Source: Leucobacter sp. Ag1
GTDB lineage: Bacteria; Actinomycetota; Actinomycetes; Actinomycetales; Microbacteriaceae
NCBI RefSeq assembly: GCF_000980875.1
Contig: NZ_LAYO01000094.1
Span: 1 to 63,476 of the forward strand
Direction: 5' to 3'
DNA length: 63,476 nucleotides
Shown one piece after another: positions 40,902 to 50,805 of the stretch. How positions within the stretch are numbered: the first letter of the stretch is position 1; every line of letters begins with the position of its first letter. Both the position numbers and the translations under genes were made by a program. The notes under the pieces were generated by a model. The model saw nothing but the letters and a program-made list of their open reading frames with translations, was not told the origin of the DNA and did no database searches.

Positions 40902-41249
40902 TCAGAACGCCAGCGACTGCGTGGCGCGGCGAACCGCGCTCTTGTGTCCGTTCTGCAGCTCCTCGATGGGGATCCCGCCGACCTCCGCGTTCTCGGTGAA
41001 CAGCCACTCGATCGACTGCTCCTCCGAGTAGCCGGCGTCGCGCAGCACCAGCAGGGTGCCGCGCAGCGAGCTCAGCGGCTCGTCGCCCTGCAGGAACGCT
41101 GCGGGAACACGGAGCACACCGCCGATGCGCACGGCTGCGAGGTGCTGATCCTCGATGAGTCGCCGAACCTTGCTCGGAGCGAGTCCGAGTCGCTCGGTCA
41201 GCTCGGGGACGGTGAGGGTCTGGATACCAGTGAGGAAATTCTCGGCCAC
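40902..41249 (-). CDS. Rv2175c-family DNA-binding protein
   Basis: The 115-residue protein has an N-terminal winged-helix-like helix-turn-helix (LTVPELTERLGLAPSKVRRL, then EDQHLAAVRIGGVLRVPAAF) and a C-terminal domain ending RATQSLAF. In Mycobacterium tuberculosis Rv2175c is a substrate of the adjacent kinase PknL. The same divergent arrangement is kept here, which supports both names. GTG at 41249 is the start. Confidence 0.9.
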   Translation of the reverse strand: MAENFLTGIQTLTVPELTERLGLAPSKVRRLIEDQHLAAVRIGGVLRVPAAFLQGDEPLSSLRGTLLVLRDAGYSEEQSIEWLFTENAEVGGIPIEELQNGHKSAVRRATQSLAF

Positions 41250-41440
41250 GCCTCAACTCTGCCACGAAGCCGCGAGCGGTTCCAGCCGGGCGATTCGGAT
41301 CGGGTGATCCCCGCAGGGCGATGCCGCTCAGCGGCGGACGCGCCCGGAGCACCGGGCGGGAGAGCCGTCGCGGATCCCGATCCGCGGCGCGGTTCCGGGC
41401 AACGCCGGTGAGGATCCAGACTGGGGAACCCTCGGGTCCG

Positions 41441-41446
41441 TAGAAT
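41441..41446 (+). promoter_or_regulatory. -10 element of a probably leaderless pknL transcript
   Basis: TAGAAT is a strong TANNNT match. Its end is six bases before the GTG at 41453, so transcription should begin at the start codon. No Shine-Dalgarno sequence is present at the usual place. Confidence 0.55.
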
Positions 41447-41452
41447 TTGCGG

Positions 41453-43381
<1,929 letters not shown>

Positions 43382-43399
43382 CTGCTCGCCCCCGCGAAA

Positions 43400-43441
43400 C
43401 GCGAACGGCCCGGATCCCCTGCGGGATCCGGGCCGTTCGCG
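43400..43441. terminator. Bidirectional terminator between pknL and aroG
   Basis: A perfect 19-bp stem (arms 43400-43418 and 43423-43441, beginning CGCGAACGGCCCGG) with loop CTGC. It lies in the gap between convergent genes. No T-tract is present on either side. Confidence 0.8.
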
Positions 43442-43459
43442 TCACCGGCGCGGTGCGCC

Positions 43460-44830
43460 TCAGTGCGCGATCTGCTTGAGCTCCTCCGCCACGAGGAAGG
43501 CGAGCTCGAGCGACTGCATGTGGTTCAGTCGGGGATCGCAGAGCGACTCGTAGCGGGTCGCCAGCGTCTCCTCGTCGATGTTCTCGGATCCGCCGAGGCA
43601 CTCGGTCACGTCGTCACCGGTGAGCTCGACGTGGATGCCGCCGGGGACCGTGCCGGCGGCGCGGTGCGCCTCGAAGAAGCCGCGGAGCTCGTCCATGACG
43701 TCATCGAAGCGGCGGGTCTTGTACCCGGTCGCCGTGGTGATCCCGTTGCCGTGCATCGGATCGGTGACCCACAGCGGCTGAGCGCCCGCGGCCTTGACGC
43801 CCTCGAGCAGCGGCGGGAGCGCCTCGCGGATCTTGCCCGCGCCCATGCGCGTGATGAACGTGAGGCGGCCGGGCTCGCGCTCGGGATCGAGCTTGTCGAT
43901 GAGGCGCATGGCGTCGTCCACCGAAGCGGTCGGGCCGAGCTTGACCCCGATCGGGTTGCGCACGTGCGACAGGAACTCGACGTGCGCGCCGTCGAGCTCG
44001 CGGGTGCGCTCGCCGATCCAGAGCATGTGCCCCGAGGTGTCGTAGAGCTCGCCGGTGCGCGAGTCGATGCGGGTCAGAGGACGCTCGTAGTCGAGCAGCA
44101 GCGCCTCGTGGCTCACGTAGAACTCGGTCTGGGTCAGCGCGGCGCTCTCGACGCCGCACGCCTCCATGAACTTGAGCGCCCGGTCGATCTCGGCCGCCAG
44201 CGACTCGTAGCGGCGGTTGGCCGGGTTCGACACGAAGCCCTGGTTCCAGGCGTGCACCTGACGGAGGTCGGCGAAGCCGCCCTGCGTGAAGGCGCGGATC
44301 AGGTTCAGCGTCGAAGCCGAGACGTGGTAGCCCTGCACCAGCCGCGACGGGTCCGCCGCGCGCGACTCGGGGGTGAAGTCGTAGCCGTTCACGAGATCGC
44401 CGCGGAACGCCGGGAGCGTCACTCCATCGCGGGTCTCGGTGTCGCTCGAGCGGGGCTTGGCGAACTGGCCGGCCATACGGCCCAGCTTGATCACCGGCAT
44501 TGACGCACCGTAGGTCAGCACGACCGCCATCTGCAGCAGCGTCTTGACGCGGTCGCGGATCTTGTCGGCGGTCGCGGCCTCGAAGGTCTCGGCGCAATCG
44601 CCGCCCTGCAGCAGGAAAGCCTCGCCGCGTGCGGCCGCAGCGAGCCGCTGCTTCAGCTGGTCCGCCTCGCCGGCGAAGACGAGCGGGGGCTGGGAGGCGA
44701 GATTCGCCGAAGCCGCCTCGACGGCTGCCGCGTCGGGCCAGGTCGGCTGCTGCTTCGCCTCGCGAGTGCGATACGTGTCGAGCTCCGCCAACACGTCCCG
44801 CTTCACTGCCGTCTCAGTCTGACCGCCCAT
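43460..44830 (-). CDS. aroG: Class II DAHP synthase
   Basis: 3-deoxy-7-phosphoheptulonate synthase, first step of the shikimate pathway (PEP plus erythrose 4-phosphate). The 456-residue protein is plant/mycobacterial type II: LLQGGDCAETFEA, KLGRMAGQFAKPRS, GVESAALTQTEFYVSHEALLL, TDPMHGNG and HVELTGDDVTECLGG. ATG at 44830 with a GGAG site is chosen; codons upstream in frame lack homology. Corresponds to Rv2178c. Confidence 0.96.
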   Translation of the reverse strand: MGGQTETAVKRDVLAELDTYRTREAKQQPTWPDAAAVEAASANLASQPPLVFAGEADQLKQRLAAAARGEAFLLQGGDCAETFEAATADKIRDRVKTLLQMAVVLTYGASMPVIKLGRMAGQFAKPRSSDTETRDGVTLPAFRGDLVNGYDFTPESRAADPSRLVQGYHVSASTLNLIRAFTQGGFADLRQVHAWNQGFVSNPANRRYESLAAEIDRALKFMEACGVESAALTQTEFYVSHEALLLDYERPLTRIDSRTGELYDTSGHMLWIGERTRELDGAHVEFLSHVRNPIGVKLGPTASVDDAMRLIDKLDPEREPGRLTFITRMGAGKIREALPPLLEGVKAAGAQPLWVTDPMHGNGITTATGYKTRRFDDVMDELRGFFEAHRAAGTVPGGIHVELTGDDVTECLGGSENIDEETLATRYESLCDPRLNHMQSLELAFLVAEELKQIAH

Positions 44831-44966
44831 TGGTCTCCGCCGTTTCTCGAAATCTGCGGGACGAACCCGCATGCCGCGGCCGTTCGCCGCAACTTTTCCA
44901 GGGTACTCGACGGGCGGGATCACGAGCGAACCCGGCGGAGGTGATCGAAACCGCTGCTGCGACCGA

Positions 44967-45647
44967 TCAGGGGCGCTTGGCCGCCCGAACGCTCGATGCG
45001 TAGACGTCGACGTACTCCTGACCGCTGAGCTTCTGGATCTCGAGCATGATCTCGTCCGTCACACTGCGCAACACGAAACGATCCGCGCTCATTCCCGCGA
45101 AGCGGCTGAAGTCGAGCGGCTTGCCGATGACGGTGCCGATGCGGCGGATCCGCGGGAGCTTCGCCCCGATCGGCATGGCCTTCTCGGTGTCGACCATGAT
45201 CGCCGGGACCACGACCGCGCCGGACTCGAGCACGAGGCGGGCGACGCCCGTGCGTCCGCGGTAGAGCCGCGCGTCCGGGCTGCGGGTGCCCTCGGGGTAG
45301 ATGCCGAGCACGTCGCCGCGATCGAGCACGCCGAGCCCGGTGTTCAGCGACGCCTCGGAGGCCTTGCCGCCCGAGCGGTCGATCGGCAGCTGCCCGACGG
45401 ACAGCATGAAGCTGCGCACGAACCAGCCCTTGAGGCCGGTCCCGGTGAAGTAGTCGCTCTTCGCGAGGAAGTAGACCCGCCGATCGACCATGATCGGCAT
45501 GATGAACGAATCGATGACCGACAGATGGTTGCCGACGATGATGACCGGACCCGACGAGGGGATGTTCTCGGCGCCCTCGACCCAGGGTCGGTAGATCGTC
45601 TTCAGCAGCGGTCCGATGACCAGGTGCTTGAGAATCCAGTAGAACAC
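44967..45647 (-). CDS. plsC: 1-acyl-sn-glycerol-3-phosphate acyltransferase (PlsC family)
   Basis: Transfers acyl groups to lysophosphatidate. The 226-residue protein has the HX4D acyltransferase motif (NHLSVID), a second block YPEGTRSPDARLYRGRTG, and the third VVPAIMVDTEKAMP. A short hydrophobic N-terminus (FYWILKHLVIGPLL) should anchor it. GTG at 45647 is chosen because codons further upstream oppose the fadD promoter. Acceptor specificity is inferred; mycobacteria have Rv2182c in this place. Confidence 0.9.
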   Translation of the reverse strand: MFYWILKHLVIGPLLKTIYRPWVEGAENIPSSGPVIIVGNHLSVIDSFIMPIMVDRRVYFLAKSDYFTGTGLKGWFVRSFMLSVGQLPIDRSGGKASEASLNTGLGVLDRGDVLGIYPEGTRSPDARLYRGRTGVARLVLESGAVVVPAIMVDTEKAMPIGAKLPRIRRIGTVIGKPLDFSRFAGMSADRFVLRSVTDEIMLEIQKLSGQEYVDVYASSVRAAKRP

Positions 45648-45692
45648 GGCGGAGACGTCCCTTCGACTCGAAACAGGATACTGGAGCCGGGC

Positions 45693-45717
45693 GTCGCATG
45701 GTCGCATGCAATAGGGT
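45693..45717 (+). promoter_or_regulatory. Tandem 8-bp repeat with -10 element before the acyl-CoA ligase gene
   Basis: GTCGCATG occurs twice in tandem (45693-45708) just before TAGGGT at 45712-45717, which fits TANNNT. The repeat fills the spacer between -35 and -10, where a repressor would block polymerase. Confidence 0.4.
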
Positions 45718-45782
45718 GGCAGGCAGAAACCGGCGGCGAAGAAGCCGCCCAGAGACCTCGCCCTGGTGCCGAAGGAGCTGCC

Positions 45783-47612
45783 GTGAATCAGACCGAGACG
45801 CCGATCGTCATCCCGCACGTCCCCGAGGACAACGTGACCGACCTGCTCGAGCAGCGGGTGGCCGCCACGCCCGATCGACCGCTCTTCGCGGTCCCCGAGG
45901 AGTCGGGCTGGCGCGACATCACCGCCGCGCAGTTCCGCGACGAGGTGATCCGGGTCGCGAAGGGGTTCGTGGCCGGGGGCGTGCAGCCCGGCGACCGCAT
46001 CGGCTTCATGTGCAAGACCAGCTACGAGTGGACGCTGGTCGACTTCGCCCTCTTCTATACGGGCGCGATCATGGTGCCGGTCTACGAGACCTCCTCCCCG
46101 CTGCAGATGCACTGGATCCTCGAGGACTCCGGCGCGCGCGGCATCATCACCGAGACGCGGGATCACGCGGAGCGGCTCGAGGAGGTCCGAGGCGACCTCT
46201 CCAACCTGGACCTGACCTGGCGCCTCGACGAGGGCGCGCTCGACGCGCTCCGTGCCGCGGGCGACGAGATCCCCGACGAGGAGATCGAGCGCCGCCGCTC
46301 GATCGCGGTCGGTTCCGACCCGGCGACCCTCATCTACACCTCGGGATCCACCGGGCGCCCCAAGGGCTGCGTGCTCACCCACGCCAACTTCGTCGACCTC
46401 TCGCGCAACGCCGGCGCCGCGCTCTCGCAGGTCGTGCAGGAGGAGGGCGCCTCGACGCTGCTCTTCATCACCCTCGCGCACGTCTTCGCCCGGTTCATCT
46501 CGACCCTCGCCGTGCACGCGGGCGTGCGCGTCGGCCACCAGGCCGACACCTCCCAGCTGCTGCCGGCGCTGAACACGTTCAAGCCCTCGTTCCTGCTCGC
46601 CGTGCCGCGCGTGTTCGAGAAGGTCTACAACTCGTCCGAGCAGAAGGCCGAGGGCGAGGGCAAGGGCAAGATCTTCCGCGCCGCCGCGCGCGTCGCGGTC
46701 GCCTACTCCGAAGCGCAGGAGACGGGTCGCGTCCCGCTGATGCTCGAGCTCCGGTTCCGCCTCTTCGACAAGCTCGTCTACTCGAAGCTGCGCGCAGCGC
46801 TCGGCGGCCGCGTGCGCTACGCCGTCTCGGGCTCCGCACCCCTCAGCCGATACCTCGGCCACTTCTACCACTCGCTCGGCATCAAGATCCTCGAGGGCTA
46901 CGGCCTCACCGAGACGACGGCGCCCGCCACCGTCAACCTGCCCGAGAAGTTCAAGATCGGCACCGTCGGCCCGGCGCTGCCCGGCCACACGATCCGCATC
47001 GCCGAGGACGGCGAGATCGAGATCAAGGGCATCGACATCTTCAAGGAGTACTGGAACAACCCCGCGGCCACGGCCGCGGCGTTCACCGAGGACGGCTTCT
47101 TCAAGACGGGCGACCTCGGCTCCATCGACGACGACGGCTACCTGGCGATCACCGGTCGCAAGAAGGAGATCATCGTCACCGCTGGCGGCAAGAACGTCGC
47201 CCCCGCGGTGCTCGAGGATCCGATCCGTTCCAACCCCGTCGTCGGCCAGGTCGTCGTCGTGGGCGAGCAGAAGCCGTTCATCGCCGCGCTCGTCACGCTC
47301 GACGGCGAGATGCTCGGCACCTGGCTGAAGAACAACGGGGAGAACCCGAGCCTCAGCCTCGAAGAGGCTGCGGTGAACCCGAAGGTCCTCGCCGAGGTCC
47401 AGCGCGCCATCGACCACGGCAACGAGTTCGTCTCGCGCGCCGAGTCGATCCGCAAGTTCGTGATCCTGCCCGTCGAGTTCACCGAGGCGAACGGGCACCT
47501 GACGCCGAAGCTCAGCATCAAGCGCGACAACATTCTGCGCGACTACGCCTCCGAGATCGCGGCGCTCTACGGCGACAACCCGCAGACCGCGGCGATCTCG
47601 ACCCCGCGCTGA
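45783..47612 (+). CDS. fadD15: Long-chain fatty acid--CoA ligase (FadD15-like)
   Basis: AMP-forming ligase of 609 residues that activates fatty acids. It has the P-loop motif LIYTSGSTGRPKGCVLTHAN, A5 region LEGYGLTETTAPATVN, the hinge motif FKTGDLGSIDDDGYLAITGR and the C-terminal Lys region (LSIKRDNILRDY). GTG at 45783 follows AAGGAG. In mycobacteria fadD15 (Rv2187) lies near pknL as here. Confidence 0.95.
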   Translation: MNQTETPIVIPHVPEDNVTDLLEQRVAATPDRPLFAVPEESGWRDITAAQFRDEVIRVAKGFVAGGVQPGDRIGFMCKTSYEWTLVDFALFYTGAIMVPVYETSSPLQMHWILEDSGARGIITETRDHAERLEEVRGDLSNLDLTWRLDEGALDALRAAGDEIPDEEIERRRSIAVGSDPATLIYTSGSTGRPKGCVLTHANFVDLSRNAGAALSQVVQEEGASTLLFITLAHVFARFISTLAVHAGVRVGHQADTSQLLPALNTFKPSFLLAVPRVFEKVYNSSEQKAEGEGKGKIFRAAARVAVAYSEAQETGRVPLMLELRFRLFDKLVYSKLRAALGGRVRYAVSGSAPLSRYLGHFYHSLGIKILEGYGLTETTAPATVNLPEKFKIGTVGPALPGHTIRIAEDGEIEIKGIDIFKEYWNNPAATAAAFTEDGFFKTGDLGSIDDDGYLAITGRKKEIIVTAGGKNVAPAVLEDPIRSNPVVGQVVVVGEQKPFIAALVTLDGEMLGTWLKNNGENPSLSLEEAAVNPKVLAEVQRAIDHGNEFVSRAESIRKFVILPVEFTEANGHLTPKLSIKRDNILRDYASEIAALYGDNPQTAAISTPR

Positions 47613-47642
47613 CCGCGAACGCTCCGCCCGGGCATCGCCCGC

Positions 47643-47686
47643 AACGCCGAGGGCCCCGATCCTGATGGATCGGGGCCCTCGGCGTT
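47643..47686. terminator. Bidirectional terminator between the acyl-CoA ligase and def
   Basis: A perfect 20-bp stem (arms 47643-47662 and 47667-47686, beginning AACGCCGAGGGCCCC) with loop TGAT. On the plus strand the stem ends in GTT, with no longer T-tract. Confidence 0.8.
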
Positions 47687-47717
47687 CACCGCGCGGCCGC
47701 AGCCGACGCGGGATCGA

Positions 47718-48209
47718 TCAGAACCAGTCCGAGGTGCGGATCTGCCGCATCGCCTCGCCGCGGTTCTCACGATCCAGCCGGTTCAGGTAGAGCTTGCCGT
47801 CGAGGTGGTCGCACTCGTGCTGCAGCGCCTGCGCCAGGAGCCCCTCGCCCGAGATCACGACCTCCGCACCGTCGAGATCGATACCGCGGACGGTGGCCCG
47901 GGGGTAGCGCAGCACCGGGAACCAGAGCTCCGGCACCGACAGGCACCCCTCGCCGGTCGGGGTCGGCTCCCCCGCGAGCTCGACGATCTCGGGGTTGAGC
48001 ACGTAGCTGATCTCGCCGTCGATGTGCAGACTGAACGCGCGCAGCGTGTGACCGATCTGCGTCGAGGCGAGCCCCGCGCGACCGTCGAACGCGACCGTGT
48101 CGCACAGGTCGGCGACCAGGGCGCGCACACCCTCGTCGATCTCGGTGATGGGCTCGCAGACGGTGCGCAGCACCGGGTCGCCGAACTTTCGAATCTCACG
48201 TACAGCCAT
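47718..48209 (-). CDS. def: Peptide deformylase
   Basis: Removes the N-formyl group from new proteins. In the 163-residue metalloenzyme, motif 1 reads GRAGLASTQIG (usually G-GLAA-Q), motif 2 EGCLSVPE and motif 3 QHECDHLDG, which supplies the HExxH metal ligands. The Cys of motif 2 is present. ATG at 48209 is chosen because upstream codons lie in the divergent promoter. The slight motif-1 change (Ser-Thr for Ala-Pro) is a minor oddity. Confidence 0.95.
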   Translation of the reverse strand: MAVREIRKFGDPVLRTVCEPITEIDEGVRALVADLCDTVAFDGRAGLASTQIGHTLRAFSLHIDGEISYVLNPEIVELAGEPTPTGEGCLSVPELWFPVLRYPRATVRGIDLDGAEVVISGEGLLAQALQHECDHLDGKLYLNRLDRENRGEAMRQIRTSDWF

Positions 48210-48296
48210 GGGAATCGAGTCTACCGGCGCCGCGGAATCGCCCTGCGGGATCCCCGCGAACCGCACTGGGAGATGTTCCGTTCAGGCTTCTTCCCC

Positions 48297-48302
48297 TAAG
48301 CT
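48297..48302 (+). promoter_or_regulatory. Candidate -10 element for the ParA-like gene
   Basis: TAAGCT fits TANNNT and ends seven bases before the GTG at 48310, so a leaderless transcript is possible. No Shine-Dalgarno sequence is seen. Confidence 0.4.
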
Positions 48303-48309
48303 TGATGCC

Positions 48310-49200
48310 GTGCATGTTCTGAGTGTGAGTTCCCTCAAGGGCGGCGTCGGCAAGACGACCGTCACCCTCGGCCTGGCCTCGGCGGCGTTCTCCCGCGGGC
48401 TCCGGACCCTCGTGGTCGACCTCGACCCGCAGTCCGACGTCTCCACCGGCATGGACGTCAACCCCGAGGGGCACGGCAACATCGCCGACGTGCTCGAGAA
48501 CCCGAAAGAGAAGACGGTCCGCTCGGCGATCGCCGCGAGCGGCTGGAACCAGCACCACGAGGGCGCCATCGACCTGCTCATCGGCAGCCCCTCGGCCATC
48601 AACTTCGACGGCCCCCACCCGTCGGTCCGCGACATCTGGAAGCTCGAGGAGGCGCTCGCGAGCGTCGAGGCCGACTACGACCTCGTCCTCATCGACTGCG
48701 CGCCCTCACTGAACGCGCTCACGCGCACCGCGTGGGCCGCGAGCGACCGCGTGCTCGTCGTCACCGAGCCCGGCCTCTTCGCCGTCGCCGCCGCCGACCG
48801 TGCGCTCCGCGCCATCGAGGAGATCCGACGCGGCATCAGCCCGCGACTGCAGCCCCTCGGCATCGTGATCAACCGCACTCGCCCGCAGTCGATGGAGCAC
48901 CAGTTCCGCACCCGCGAGCTGCGCGAGATGTTCGGCCCCCTCGTGCTCAGCCCGCAGCTCCCCGAGCGCACCTCCCTGCAGCAGGCCCAGGGCGCGGCGA
49001 AGCCCGTGCACATGTGGCCGGGCGAAGCCGCGCAAGAAATGGCCGGCTACTTCGACCAGATCCTCGACCGGGTGCTCCGCTCCGCCAAGCTCGAAGGCGC
49101 AGCGAGCGCTCCCCTGGCCCGCCAGGCGACGCAGGCCACGGCGGTCGTCGAGAACGAGGGCGACGACTCGGACGTCGTCTCGGATCCCGCGGCGAACTGA
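48310..49200 (+). CDS. ParA/Soj-family ATPase without a ParB partner
   Basis: A 296-residue P-loop ATPase with the deviant Walker A KGGVGKTT near residue 11, the A' motif DLDPQSDVSTG and Walker B LVLIDCAPS. The C-terminus ends in a Thr/Ala/Asp-rich tail. There is no parB, ftsK or scpAB next to it. It converges on the MerR gene at 49388. It is more likely a positioning ATPase for a protein cargo than the chromosome-partition ParA, but this is inference. Confidence 0.9.
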   Translation: MHVLSVSSLKGGVGKTTVTLGLASAAFSRGLRTLVVDLDPQSDVSTGMDVNPEGHGNIADVLENPKEKTVRSAIAASGWNQHHEGAIDLLIGSPSAINFDGPHPSVRDIWKLEEALASVEADYDLVLIDCAPSLNALTRTAWAASDRVLVVTEPGLFAVAAADRALRAIEEIRRGISPRLQPLGIVINRTRPQSMEHQFRTRELREMFGPLVLSPQLPERTSLQQAQGAAKPVHMWPGEAAQEMAGYFDQILDRVLRSAKLEGAASAPLARQATQATAVVENEGDDSDVVSDPAAN

Positions 49201-49211
49201 CGCCCCTGCGC

Positions 49212-49313
49212 GGTCGCCCGATTGGGCCCGCGCGACGATCCATCCGCGATCGGCGCTTCGCGCTGATCGCTCCCGCCAAACCCGCCGGTCGCACGGCTCC
49301 CAATCGGGCAACC
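49212..49313. repeat. Long imperfect inverted repeat between convergent genes
   Basis: Arms of about 25 bases (49212-49236 and 49288-49313) match as reverse complements with four mismatches and a one-base gap; the core GCCCGATTGGG is exact. The 51-base interior holds a smaller hairpin (GATCGGCGC with GCGCTGATC). It probably works as a two-way terminator. No transposase lies near. Confidence 0.6.
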
Positions 49314-49387
49314 GTGCAGGAGCGACTCGACTATCGAGTTCCGAGCACGACGCCGACGAGCGGCGGCGCTGAGGACGCTGGGAGCGC

Positions 49388-49945
49388 TTAGGAGATCTTG
49401 CGGGCCCGGCGGCGCACCGCGAGCTCATCGACGGCCGACTCGGCCTCGGCGCGGTGCTCGTCCATGTCGACCAGAGTGACCTCGACCTCGCGGAGCACCT
49501 TGCCGACGGCGATGCCGAACACGCCCTGCCCACGGCTGACGAGGTCGATCACCTCGTCGTTGGAAGTGCAGAGATAGACGCTCGCGCCATCGCTCATGAG
49601 AGTGGTCTGCGCCAGGTCGTGCACGCCGGCCTCGTGCAGCTGCTCGACCGCGGTGCGGATCTGCTGCAGCGAGATGCCCGTGTCGAGCAGGCGCTTGACG
49701 AGCTTGAGCACGAGGATGTCGCGGAAGCCGTAGAGACGCTGCGACCCGGAGCCCTTGGCACCGCGGACGGTGGGCTCGACGAGCCCCGTACGGGCCCAGT
49801 AGTCGAGCTGACGGTAGGTGATGCCGGCCGCGCGAGCGGCGATCGCACCCTTGTACCCGCCATCGGCGTCGGGCTTCGGAAGTCCGTCGGCGAACAGCAT
49901 ATTGAGTTCCGCGGAGTCGCCCGGCGCCTGGCTGAGTTGCTCCAT
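49388..49945 (-). CDS. MerR-family transcriptional regulator (Rv1830-like)
   Basis: The 185-residue protein has a MerR helix-turn-helix (ARAAGITYRQLDYWARTGLV, then RLYGFRDILVLKLVKRLLDT) with no Cys sensor at the C-terminus. The C-terminal domain (YLCTSNDEVIDLVSRGQGVF) resembles mycobacterial Rv1830. ATG at 49945 follows AGGGGA. It is downstream of the ftsR-like gene and garA, as in mycobacteria, but the nuclease gene Rv1829 usually between them is absent. Confidence 0.9.
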   Translation of the reverse strand: MEQLSQAPGDSAELNMLFADGLPKPDADGGYKGAIAARAAGITYRQLDYWARTGLVEPTVRGAKGSGSQRLYGFRDILVLKLVKRLLDTGISLQQIRTAVEQLHEAGVHDLAQTTLMSDGASVYLCTSNDEVIDLVSRGQGVFGIAVGKVLREVEVTLVDMDEHRAEAESAVDELAVRRRARKIS

Positions 49946-50054
49946 ATGCTGGTCCCCTGTCGTCTGCTCCGGCCTATCCGGACCTTTCAAAGGTATCGAG
50001 CACTCGACCCCGGTGCAACGACCTTCGGGGGGCGAGTCGCGCGCGTCGTCGACG

Positions 50055-50074
50055 GATCCGCGGAAACACGCGGA
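50055..50074. repeat. 20-bp repeat with inverted arms, copy 2
   Basis: The same 20-mer as at 38935-38954 (arms TCCGCG and CGCGGA around GAAACA). It lies in the 160-bp gap between the two MerR genes. Flanking bases differ from copy 1. Confidence 0.7.
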
Positions 50075-50105
50075 GCGCCCGTCGAACGGGCCCGAAGAAG
50101 TCGAC

Positions 50106-50804
50106 TCAGCGGCCGGTGAGGCGGCGCTTCAGCACGCCGCTCCGCACGGTTTCGAGCTCGGCAGCGATGGCCAGCGCGTCCTCCGTGGAGTGCGGGGTTC
50201 CGCCGCGCACGCCCCGGCTCGAGACCGCGTGCTCGATGAGCTCGGCCTCGCGCTCCGCCGCGACGCGCACGGCGCGCAGATGACGGGGCGTGATCCCCTG
50301 CTCCGCGAGGCGCAAGAGCGCGGTGACCTCAGCGACCGCGTCGTGCGGGAACACCTCGGCGGCGGGCAGCAGGCCGGCGGCGATCGCTTCGCCGAGGAAC
50401 CGGGAGCTCGCGCCCGTGAGCTGCTGCAGCTCCTCGCGGCCGAGCAGCCGTCGCGGCATGAGGATGCTCGAGGCGCTCCGCGGGGCGGCACCGGGGATGA
50501 CCGGGTCGCGGCCCTGATCGACCTCGTCGAGCACCTCGGCGATGACCTTCAGCGGCAGGTAGTGGTCGCGCTGCAGGGTCAGGATCAGGCGCAGCCGCTC
50601 GACGTGGGCCTGCGAGAACTTGCGGTACCCCGAGCGCGTGCGCTCCGGGGTCACGAGCCCCTGCTCCTCCAGGAAGCGCAGCTTCGAGGGAGTGAGGTCC
50701 CCGAACTCGCCCTGCAGGTGCGACAGCACCTGCCCGATGCTCAACCGTGCGCCGGCACCGGCCGGATTCGATGCGGCGGGAACCGCTGCGGCCGACGCCG
50801 CCAT
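50106..50804 (-). CDS. ftsR: MerR-family regulator, FtsR/Rv1828-like
   Basis: The 232-residue protein has a MerR winged helix (LSIGQVLSHLQGEFGDLTPS, then FLEEQGLVTPERTRSGYRKF) followed by a long helical effector region. In corynebacteria FtsR activates ftsZ, and Rv1828 is its mycobacterial counterpart. The gene lies one base after garA, in the conserved garA-ftsR order. The link to the ftsZ gene in this window is inference. ATG at 50804 is the start. Confidence 0.9.
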   Translation of the reverse strand: MAASAAAVPAASNPAGAGARLSIGQVLSHLQGEFGDLTPSKLRFLEEQGLVTPERTRSGYRKFSQAHVERLRLILTLQRDHYLPLKVIAEVLDEVDQGRDPVIPGAAPRSASSILMPRRLLGREELQQLTGASSRFLGEAIAAGLLPAAEVFPHDAVAEVTALLRLAEQGITPRHLRAVRVAAEREAELIEHAVSSRGVRGGTPHSTEDALAIAAELETVRSGVLKRRLTGR

Positions 50805-50805
50805 G

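Noticed and set aside
45650-47498. Minus-strand upstream extension of the PlsC-like frame across the acyl-CoA ligase gene
   Set aside because: The extension lies opposite a well-supported gene and has antisense composition; only the last 226 residues look like PlsC.
49946-49990. Longer start for the Rv1830-like MerR gene at TTG 49990
   Set aside because: The ATG at 49945 has AGGGGA at good spacing, while the TTG adds residues without family support.
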